Positions 9,901 to 16,001 of a DNA stretch of 64,000 bases are shown here, one piece after another. The stretch comes from DATCLS01 sp035265325. Lineage in GTDB: Bacteria > Actinomycetota > Acidimicrobiia > Acidimicrobiales > VFJN01. The number at the start of each line of letters is the position of its first letter. Position 1 is the stretch's first letter. Made by a program: the position numbers and the translations under genes. The notes below the pieces were generated by a model. The model made no database searches. It was not told the origin of the DNA and saw only the letters and a program-made list of their open reading frames with translations. Location: assembly GCA_035265325.1 (NCBI GenBank), contig DATFOS010000150.1:5690-69689 (forward strand). Direction: 5' to 3'.

Positions 9901-11397
9901 GACCTCGCCGAGGGCGGCGCGGATGACGTCGGTCAGGCGGACCGGGGCCGCCCACTTGCGGGGCGGGTCGATGCCGGCGAGCACCAGCAGCGACTCGGCG
10001 TTGCGCCGCATGCGGGTGGCCAGGTGGTCGAGGCGGAACAGCGAGCCGAGCGTGTCGGGGCTGGTCTCGTGGGACTCGAGCTCGGTGATGAAGTCGAGTT
10101 GCCGGCCGAGGAGGTTCTGGTTGCGCCGGCCGAGGTTGACGAACGAGTCGGCGATGTTCCGCCGGAGGACCGCCTGCTCGACGGCCAGCTCGAGCGCCGT
10201 GTCCTGCACGGTGTTGAGGGCGGCCGCCACGTCGCCCACCTCGTCGCGGGTGTGGACCGTGACCGGCACGGTCTCGGGCACCCGCACGTCGTCGCCCAGC
10301 GGCGTCTCGAGGATGTCGAGAACGGCGTCGGGCAGGCGGTGGCCGGCGAGGTCCTTGGCCTGGCGGGTCAGCGACCGCAGCGGCCGGGTGATCGAGCGGG
10401 ATACCAGCCAGGTGAGCGTGAGGGCGGTGGCCAGGGTGGCCAAGGCCAGGACGATGAACCAGTTGTCGCGGGAGCTTGCCGCCCGGTTCAGCTCGTCGGC
10501 CCGCTCGCCGAGGGAGTCGGCGATGAGGCTGCGCAGGCCGGTGTAGCCCTCGTCGGCGGGCACGTACACCGTGGCGAGGAAGTTGGGGAGGTCGGTGGTG
10601 CCCGTCGCGATGGCCGCGTCGACGAGCGCGTCGACGTCCTCGTTGAGCTGGGTGGGGGCGTGCTCAGAGATGATCGGGCCGTACCGGGCGTTGGCGAGCA
10701 CCAGCGCCTCGACGCGGCTGTTGAAGCTCGCCTGGAGCGCGGCCAGCCGCCGGATCTCGTCGGGCTGGTCGATGCCGCCGGTGGACACCGTGGACACCAG
10801 CGTCGAGCGGGACAGCTCGGCCAGGTCCTCGACCTGGCGGGTCGTGATGTCGACCAGCTCGACCCCGATGCGCATCTCGGGGTCGTCGATCGTCACCGCC
10901 ACCTCGGAGGTGGCGTCGAGGAACGGCGTGACCAGCTCGGAGTACCGGCCGAACACGTCGTCGGCCAGCGGGATGTTGGTCAGGTCGTGCGGCTGGTCGC
11001 TGCGGTCCACGTCGGCCCGCAGGGCCTCCAGCCCGGCGACGGCCTCGAGCGCGGGGCCGTACGCGTCGGCGGCGAGGCCCCCGACGTCGCCCACCTCGGC
11101 CCGGAACCGCTCCAGGGCTTCGTCGGTGTTGCGGCGGGCCGTCTCCTGATCGGCGACCGGCAGCGGCACGTCGCCGGCGCTGCCGATGAGGTCGAGGATC
11201 GTCCAGGCGCGCTCGTCCTGGAGCGCGGTCACCACGCCGGCCGGGCCGATGGAGATGCGGGCGAGAGCGGTCTGGCCCTCGATGTCGGCGACGTCGTCGG
11301 CGGAATTCCGCACCTCGAGGGCCGTCACGGTGGCCAGCGCCAGCAGCGGCACGGCCAGCGCCAGCGCGAGCTTCATGCGAATCGGGACCCGGCGCAC
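6901..11397 (-). CDS. CvnA-like sensor histidine kinase with repeat-containing tail (kinase 3 of 4)
   Basis: 1498-residue membrane kinase. The GTG start at 11397 (VRRVPIRMKLALAL) is supported by an AGGAGAG ribosome site and by its paralogues. Membrane helix 1, NIT-like sensor, helix 2 near residue 311-331, HAMP, LDHLATRMRRN with candidate His458, and an ATPase domain follow. Its G1 box reads DRGLGM, where the other three have DNG(F/L)GM. The tail from about residue 645 is some 850 residues of Gly/Pro/Ala/Asp-rich sequence with two sets of in-frame tandem repeats (84-bp and 60-bp units). It ends in GLARRVRGAN and DVYGFLSSFTTGVRRGLDEA. The 199-bp gap to the GTPase gene upstream suggests it may be co-transcribed or have its own promoter. 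Confidence 0.92.
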   Translation of the reverse strand: MRRVPIRMKLALALAVPLLALATVTALEVRNSADDVADIEGQTALARISIGPAGVVTALQDERAWTILDLIGSAGDVPLPVADQETARRNTDEALERFRAEVGDVGGLAADAYGPALEAVAGLEALRADVDRSDQPHDLTNIPLADDVFGRYSELVTPFLDATSEVAVTIDDPEMRIGVELVDITTRQVEDLAELSRSTLVSTVSTGGIDQPDEIRRLAALQASFNSRVEALVLANARYGPIISEHAPTQLNEDVDALVDAAIATGTTDLPNFLATVYVPADEGYTGLRSLIADSLGERADELNRAASSRDNWFIVLALATLATALTLTWLVSRSITRPLRSLTRQAKDLAGHRLPDAVLDILETPLGDDVRVPETVPVTVHTRDEVGDVAAALNTVQDTALELAVEQAVLRRNIADSFVNLGRRNQNLLGRQLDFITELESHETSPDTLGSLFRLDHLATRMRRNAESLLVLAGIDPPRKWAAPVRLTDVIRAALGEVEDYRRVAIRDVQPATVLGSAAADLAHLVAEFVENALTFSPPDQDVQIRGQARSSGGYVLAIIDRGLGMSPTDLDQANRRLAGTESFTIAPSKYLGHYVAGNLAARHGIRVQLAESAGNGVTATVELPATLLTTDAPTGEPITDPHGTHAVGAGVTFAGSGMAAAATRERRRSADGGAASPVGTGASTVGPDGHPTGAGSPVGTGPSTVGPDGHPTGIGSPVGTGPSTVGPDGRPTGAGSPVGTSGGGPGDTGARNGPFGSLGANSGLSTGFGAGVNGLPAQGLGGGGARAGDAGTGAPGAGPGADAGLAAAPAAGADLRAGAGGPGASATGADPDAGADLAAGADLRARAGGPGANATGAGPDAGADLAAGADLRARTGGAGAGVAGAGPDGGTGPGAALGGSDRGGPGAGGPDTGGSGAGLGARPASSHAPAAGGAGAAGSGAGGGPGGPGAGRGVGGPGGGHVVGGPGGGQPGGPGGGQPGGAGGPGRLPRRIGAGTGPRPGGLGGPGGPRRPAPAPSPEADATLAALASLPSLDALPPPAPEDSRPAGSPPGPALPSRRRAGDAVAPATGHDAGQPLDVPAAAAAGSPYGHEASDPNDPGHSPAEPFAVGSPGIGLGAPHGHEGRGRDHRSGDADPGDPYRQGSTYERAGAQAGPASRSADPYSGVDADGPYGRGVDPGQGGRYGSGSEIGHADPTGVGGGGDTAIPGPIRDLHRYRADDPAAGDPRVPALGPAGPSSVGLHDDPRNPGRLLARGGNDLGPAPDVAGPQGPGDPGDPGDPDDLGGRGGLRSAGRRSHSAGPGVLGGHEPGGAGGTGPPGDLGRLGDVGGHSGSGGPGDLVGFGDPGGIGAGGAGGAGAPGFPPVTPPGGNWPRATYGPGGAPSGVSLGGAAAGGTTGGGGGGGGGPGTGPAGTGPVAPAGTTPGGLARRVRGANLPTAQPLRMIRRGEPAPPDSGSRPGDAPSYSPDDVYGFLSSFTTGVRRGLDEAGGREHGPGQ
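8772..8960. repeat. 84-bp in-frame tandem repeat in the kinase 3 tail
   Basis: About two and a half copies of an 84-bp unit; unit starts are visible at 8772 and 8856. It encodes a 28-residue period built on GADLRARAGGPGA followed by GPDAGADLAA. The length is a multiple of three, so copy-number change keeps the frame. Boundaries are approximate because the copies degrade at both ends. Confidence 0.75.
9175..9380. repeat. 60-bp in-frame tandem repeat in the kinase 3 tail
   Basis: Three nearly identical 60-bp copies plus a partial fourth. Units begin about 9181, 9241 and 9301 and differ at only a few bases. Each encodes a 20-residue unit starting SPVGTGPSTVGPDG and continuing HPTG. The high identity indicates recent expansion by slippage or unequal recombination. 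Confidence 0.85.
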
Positions 11398-11596
11398 TGG
11401 CTCTCCTCTGACGCGTCGTTGAATCAGGGCCATGCAGCTACGGAGAGAGGTTCCGTGGGCTCGGTCCGTCATCATCGCGCATGTCCTGGGGCGCGCGTGC
11501 ACGTGCCGCCGCCCGAGGCGGCGGACACGCGTCGTTATCCCTGGTCAGCGCCGTGCGGCGCCCGGGCCGGTGGGGCCGGCCGTCAGGAGCGCAGCG

Positions 11597-12187
11597 TCAG
11601 CGGGCGTGGGCGCGGGCCTGCGCCTTGGCGACGAGGCTCTCGAGGAGAGTCAGCAGCACCATCTTCACCGAGTCCTTGCGCCGGGCGTCGCACTCGACGA
11701 TGGGGGTGTCGTGGCTGACGCCGAGCGCCTCCCGGATCTCCTGCGTGGGGTAGCGGGGCGCGCCGTCGAAGACGTTGATCCCGATCACGAAGGGGATGGC
11801 GTTGGCCTCGAAGTAGTCGATGCCCGGGAAGCTGTCGGTGATCCGGCGGGGGTCGATCAGCACGACGGCGCCTAGGGCGCCGAGGCAGATGTCGTCCCAC
11901 ATGAAGCCGAACCGGTCCTGGCCGGGCGTGCCGAACAGGTACATGACCAGCGTGTCGTCGACCGTGATGCGGCCGAAGTCCATGGCGACGGTGGTGGTCG
12001 TCTTGCCCTGGATGTGGCTCGTGTCGTCGATGCCGGTGGACGCCGAGGTCATGGCCGCCTCGGTGCGTAGCGGCTCGATCTCGGAGATGGCACCCACGAA
12101 CGTCGTCTTGCCCACACCGAACCCACCGGCGATGACGAACTTGACGGACGTGATGCGCGTGGCGGTGTTCTCAGCTGTGGACTGCAC
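11597..12187 (-). CDS. cvnD: Ras-like small GTPase of the conservon (CvnD type)
   Basis: 196-residue cytosolic GTP-binding protein. The P-loop GGFGVGKTT is near residues 21-29; a switch-II-type motif FGTPGQDRF follows where classical Ras has DxxGQ; a degenerate G4 region reads GINVFDG. These variants are usual for the MglA/CvnD family. It is the last gene of the four-gene conservon: 36 nt after the DUF742 stop, GTG start at 12187. In Streptomyces conservons the roadblock and DUF742 partners associate with the kinase and GTPase at the membrane like a eukaryotic G-protein complex. That role is family knowledge; the output pathway here is unknown. Confidence 0.93.
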   Translation of the reverse strand: MQSTAENTATRITSVKFVIAGGFGVGKTTFVGAISEIEPLRTEAAMTSASTGIDDTSHIQGKTTTTVAMDFGRITVDDTLVMYLFGTPGQDRFGFMWDDICLGALGAVVLIDPRRITDSFPGIDYFEANAIPFVIGINVFDGAPRYPTQEIREALGVSHDTPIVECDARRKDSVKMVLLTLLESLVAKAQARAHAR

Positions 12188-12223
12188 GTCGCGGAACCTC
12201 TCGGACTGTGGTGTCGGGCGCCA

Positions 12224-12559
12224 CTAGATCGCCCTGACCCGTTCGATCATCTTGGTGAGCATCGACAGCTCGATCTCCACAGGATCGGTGTGGTGCACGT
12301 CGAGCAGGCCTGCGGATATGAGGTCGTCGGCGAGGATCATCACGACCCCGACGACGAGGTTGAGGTGGGCGGCCACCTCGGCGACCGATAACGCCCTGTG
12401 GCACTGGTCCAGGACGAGTTGCTGCTCGTCCGGGAGGTAGGGCGGGATGTTGGCGCTCTTCGTCTGAAGGAGCGTCTCTACGCGAAGGTCACGTCTCTGG
12501 GCGCGGGTCCGCCCCCCCGTCATGATGTACGGCCGGACCAGATCGTGACCTTCGTTCAT
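12224..12559 (-). CDS. cvnC: DUF742 protein of the conservon (CvnC type)
   Basis: 111-residue protein opening with the DUF742 signature LVRPYIMTGGRT, then a helix-turn-helix-like segment (ALSVAEVAAHLNLVVGVVMILADDL). Its ATG overlaps the stop of the roadblock gene by 4 nt (ATGA), which points to translational coupling. In known conservons this subunit bridges kinase and GTPase. Length and order match the family. The winged-helix-like part leaves DNA binding possible but unproven. Confidence 0.93.
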   Translation of the reverse strand: MNEGHDLVRPYIMTGGRTRAQRRDLRVETLLQTKSANIPPYLPDEQQLVLDQCHRALSVAEVAAHLNLVVGVVMILADDLISAGLLDVHHTDPVEIELSMLTKMIERVRAI

Positions 12560-12975
12560 GCGACGACCCCGGCCTTCAATTCGGCGACGAGCGCCGGGGT
12601 CAGCACCTGGCCGGCGCGCTCGACGAGCAGAGTCGTCTGGTAGCCGACCAGCCCGATGTCGCAGCTACGCGTGGCCACCACCCCGAGGCAGCTCCCGTCC
12701 GAGATCGACGAGACGAAGAGGAAGCCGCCGCGCATGGCGACGATGATCTGTTCGAGACCGGCGAAGTCGAAGCACCGCGAGGCACCGTGGCCGAGGCTGA
12801 CGAAACCGGAGATGATCGCGGCCAGCTGCTCGGCCGAGGCTCTGTCCAGCGAGCTGGACGCGGCCATCAGCAGGCCGTCGGACGAGACGGCGACGGCGTC
12901 GGTCACACCTGCGGTCTGGTCGACGAAGCTGTTGAGCAGCCAGTTGAAGTTCCGTGCCTCGTCGCTCAGGCTCAT
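12556..12975 (-). CDS. cvnB: Roadblock/LC7 protein of the conservon (CvnB type)
   Basis: 139-residue roadblock/LC7 domain: NFNWLLNSFVDQTAGVTDAVAVSSDGL is the typical N-terminal helix and first strand, and a conserved ATRSCDIGLVGYQ stretch follows. Such proteins dimerise and act on Ras/MglA-type GTPases. The ATG at 12975 overlaps the kinase stop by 4 nt (ATGA), and the next gene overlaps in the same way, so A, B and C are tightly coupled. It is the only copy next to four kinases and may serve all of them. Confidence 0.94.
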   Translation of the reverse strand: MSLSDEARNFNWLLNSFVDQTAGVTDAVAVSSDGLLMAASSSLDRASAEQLAAIISGFVSLGHGASRCFDFAGLEQIIVAMRGGFLFVSSISDGSCLGVVATRSCDIGLVGYQTTLLVERAGQVLTPALVAELKAGVVA

Positions 12976-15900
12976 TGCTCATCCTCCGGGTTCCTCGTGT
13001 CGCTGCGAGCCTCGTCGAGGCCGCGCTGCACGCCTGCGGTGAAGCTGGACAGGAAGCTGTACACGTCCTTGGCAGGGCCACCTTCACCGTTGGTGGCCCC
13101 TCCGTTGCCGTTGGGGCCACCGCTGGACGCACCGCGATCGCCGAGACCGTATCCGCCGGTGCCGGTGCCGGCATTCTCGACGTTGCCCCGGCGCAGCGAG
13201 ACGGGTGCTGTGGACGGCAACTGGGCTCCTCGGACGCGGCGTGCCAGGCCGCCTTCTGTCACGCCACCGGCGCTGGGGTCGGACGGCGGGCCGGCTGGGG
13301 CCGGGCCGCCAGGGTAGGGCGTCGCGCCGCCCGGGCCACCCGGCCGGCCGCCCCCGACGGCCCGCTGGGGGCCGGTGGTGAGCGACGACAGCGTGGACCA
13401 CAGGTCGGCGGGAGCGCCGGTCCGGGCGGGACCGGGGGCGGAGCCGGGGGCCGGACCACCAGCGGGCGGGTAGCCGGCACCGGCCGGAGCCGGTGCGGCG
13501 GGGGCAGGACGACCGGGGCCGCCGGGGCCGGCGGGCTGGCGGCGAGGCAGGCCGCCGAGGCCGGGCGCCGGGGGCGGGCCGGCCGGGGCCGGGGGCGTGG
13601 GGGCGGGGCCACCGCGGCGCGGCGGGGCGCCGGACGTCGGGCTCCCCGGTGGCGCGTACGGGTTGCCGGCGTGGGCCGCCGGCGTGGCCGCCGGGCCGCC
13701 GCGGGAGGGGAGCGGTGGGGCGCTGCGGCCGCCGTTGCCGCGCGCCGGGGCGGTTGTGCCGGGGACGGCGTCGCCCGGCCGCCGGTTGGCGTACCCGCTG
13801 AGCGTGGCCAGCAGGTCGTCGGCGGGCATGTGGGCCGCCGGGGCGTCCGCGTTACGCGGTGCCCGCTTGACCAGGCCGCTGGCGGTCCGGGCCGGCTCGG
13901 GGCCGGCCATGCCCAGGCCTCCCTCGCCACCGGCGGGCACCGCTGCCGGAGGCTCGCCCAACGTCAGGGGCGCCGGCTCGACGGGCGGGGTGGCCACCGC
14001 CCGCGTGCCGTGCGGGTCGGTGATGGGGTCGCCGGTCGGCGCCTCGTTGGTGAGGAGCGTCGGCGGCAGGTCGACGGTGGCGGTGATGCCGTTGCCCGGC
14101 GAGTTCTCCAGCTGGAGGTGGATGCCGTGGCGGGCCGCCAGGTTGCCGGCCACGTAGTGGCCCAGGTACTTCGACGGCGCGATGGTGAAGCTCTCGGTGC
14201 CGGCCAGGCGGCGGTTGGCCTGGGCCAGGTCGGCGGCGGGCATGCCGAGGCCGTTGTCGATGATCGCCAAGGTGTAGCCGTCGGGGCGCTGCCGGCCGCG
14301 GATGTCGACGTTCTGGTCGGGCGGCGAGAACGTCAGGGCGTTCTCGATGAACTCGGCGCAGAGGTGGGCGAGGTCGGCCGCCGCCGAGCCGAGGATCGTG
14401 GCCGGTTCGACGCCCCGCACCGTGACCCGCTGGTAGTCCTCGACCTCGCCGAGGGCGGCGCGGATGACGTCGGTGAGCCGCACCGGGGCCGCCCACTTCC
14501 GAGGTGGGTCGATGCCCGCAAGCACGAGCAGCGACTCGGCGTTGCGCCGCATGCGGGTGGCCAGGTGGTCGAGGCGGAAGAGCGACGCCAGCGTGTCGGG
14601 GTCGGTCTCGTTGGACTCGAGCTCGGTGATGAAGTCGAGCTGCCGGCCGAGGAGGTTCTGGTTGCGGCGACCGAGGTTGACGAAGGAGTCGGCGATGTTC
14701 CGCCGGAGGACCGCCTGCTCGACGGCCAGGTCGAGCGCCGAGTCCTGCACCGTGTTGAGGGCGTCGGCGACGTCGGCCACCTCGTCCCGCGTGCGCACGG
14801 TGACCGGCTCGATCTGCGGCACCTCGACGTTGTCGCCCAGCGGCGTCTCGAGGATGTCGAGCACGGCGTCCGGCAGCCGGTGCTCGGCCATCTCCTTGGC
14901 CTGCCGGGTCAGCGACCGCAGGGGCTGCGTGATCGAGCGGGACACCAGCCACGTCACCACCAGGGCGACGATGACGGCGAGGGCGGCGAGCGCCAGGTAC
15001 CACTGCTGGCGGGTCTGAGCCGCGTTGTTGAGCTCGTCGGCCTGCTGGTCGATGACCGTGGCGAGGTTGGCCGGGTAGCCGTAGAGCGAGTAGTCCTCGG
15101 GGATCGAGACGGTGGCCAGCGTCTGCTCGAGGTCGACCGTGCCGTCGGCCAGCGCCGTCTCCACCAGCGGGATGAAGCCCGTGGCGTCGGACTCCTCGTT
15201 CATCTGGACGGTGGCGTCCTCGAACACCCCGGTGCCCAGCGAGTTGATCGTCTCGCGGGTGTTCATCAGCTGCCCGTAGGCCGCCGACATCTCGGCGACC
15301 TCGGTTGGTTCGTCGACCGTGCCCGGCGTCGTGCCGTCATCGTCGGGGCGGGCGAAGTCGAGCAGCATCAGGCGGATCAGCCGCGCCACCGTGTCGGTCT
15401 GCCGCGTCGCCATGTCGGTCAGCTCGGCGCCCCGCCGGAGGGTGGGGTCGTCGACCGCCAGCGCCACCCGCGTGTTGGTCTCGAACAGATCGTTGACGAT
15501 GGCCGTGTAGTCCTGGAAGACCTGGTCGGACACGTCCGTGACCTCGGGCTCGAGGGACCGCTCACCGTCGTAGCTGGTGACCTGGTCTCGCAGGGGAGCA
15601 ATGCGCTCCTCGAGCTCGTCGAGGACGGGCAGGTAGGCGTCGGCGACGTTGCCGCCCCGGCCCTCGACGTCGGACCACAGCCGCTCCAGCGCGGCGTCGG
15701 TCTCGGCGATGCCCTCGTCGAAGGTCGCGATCGGCAGCTCGAGGAGTCCGTCGCCGGTGGCGCCGATGATGTCGGCGGCACCGTAGTTCCGCTCGTTGAG
15801 CAGGTTGTTGATCAGGCCGGCGGGGCCGATGGCGGCGGTGGCCAGCTGCGTCTGCTCGCGGACCTCGTCGGCCTCGCGCGCGCTCTGGAGCACCTCGAGG

Positions 15901-15980
15901 GTGGCGACGATGAGCAGGGCGGCGATCGGGATGGCGAGCGCAGCCGTGAGCTTCAGCCGGATCGGGATGCGTTGTGGCAC
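12972..15980 (-). CDS. cvnA: Conservon sensor histidine kinase (CvnA type, kinase 4 of 4)
   Basis: 1002-residue kinase and the one directly coupled to the B-C-D module. GTG start at 15980 after AAGGAC. Helix 1 (about 8-30), NIT-like extracytoplasmic sensor, helix 2 (about 326-345), HAMP, LDHLATRMRRN with candidate phospho-His472, and an ATPase domain with FIENALTFSPP and DNGLGM near 574. A Pro/Gly-rich tail of about 340 residues begins near 660. It keeps the short motifs ASGLVKRAPR, GLARRVRGAQ and the terminal DVYSFLSSFTAGVQRGLDEA seen in the paralogues. The gene starts 21 nt after the coiled-coil gene ends, so the two are probably co-transcribed. Confidence 0.95.
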   Translation of the reverse strand: MPQRIPIRLKLTAALAIPIAALLIVATLEVLQSAREADEVREQTQLATAAIGPAGLINNLLNERNYGAADIIGATGDGLLELPIATFDEGIAETDAALERLWSDVEGRGGNVADAYLPVLDELEERIAPLRDQVTSYDGERSLEPEVTDVSDQVFQDYTAIVNDLFETNTRVALAVDDPTLRRGAELTDMATRQTDTVARLIRLMLLDFARPDDDGTTPGTVDEPTEVAEMSAAYGQLMNTRETINSLGTGVFEDATVQMNEESDATGFIPLVETALADGTVDLEQTLATVSIPEDYSLYGYPANLATVIDQQADELNNAAQTRQQWYLALAALAVIVALVVTWLVSRSITQPLRSLTRQAKEMAEHRLPDAVLDILETPLGDNVEVPQIEPVTVRTRDEVADVADALNTVQDSALDLAVEQAVLRRNIADSFVNLGRRNQNLLGRQLDFITELESNETDPDTLASLFRLDHLATRMRRNAESLLVLAGIDPPRKWAAPVRLTDVIRAALGEVEDYQRVTVRGVEPATILGSAAADLAHLCAEFIENALTFSPPDQNVDIRGRQRPDGYTLAIIDNGLGMPAADLAQANRRLAGTESFTIAPSKYLGHYVAGNLAARHGIHLQLENSPGNGITATVDLPPTLLTNEAPTGDPITDPHGTRAVATPPVEPAPLTLGEPPAAVPAGGEGGLGMAGPEPARTASGLVKRAPRNADAPAAHMPADDLLATLSGYANRRPGDAVPGTTAPARGNGGRSAPPLPSRGGPAATPAAHAGNPYAPPGSPTSGAPPRRGGPAPTPPAPAGPPPAPGLGGLPRRQPAGPGGPGRPAPAAPAPAGAGYPPAGGPAPGSAPGPARTGAPADLWSTLSSLTTGPQRAVGGGRPGGPGGATPYPGGPAPAGPPSDPSAGGVTEGGLARRVRGAQLPSTAPVSLRRGNVENAGTGTGGYGLGDRGASSGGPNGNGGATNGEGGPAKDVYSFLSSFTAGVQRGLDEARSDTRNPEDEQ

Positions 15981-16001
15981 GGCAGGGTGTCCTTGTCAGG
16001 T

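Noticed and set aside
7402..11718. 1438-residue open frame on the plus strand across kinase 3
   Set aside because: Antisense to a gene with clear kinase motifs; composition is Gly/Ala/Arg/Val noise from GC-rich codons with no domain.
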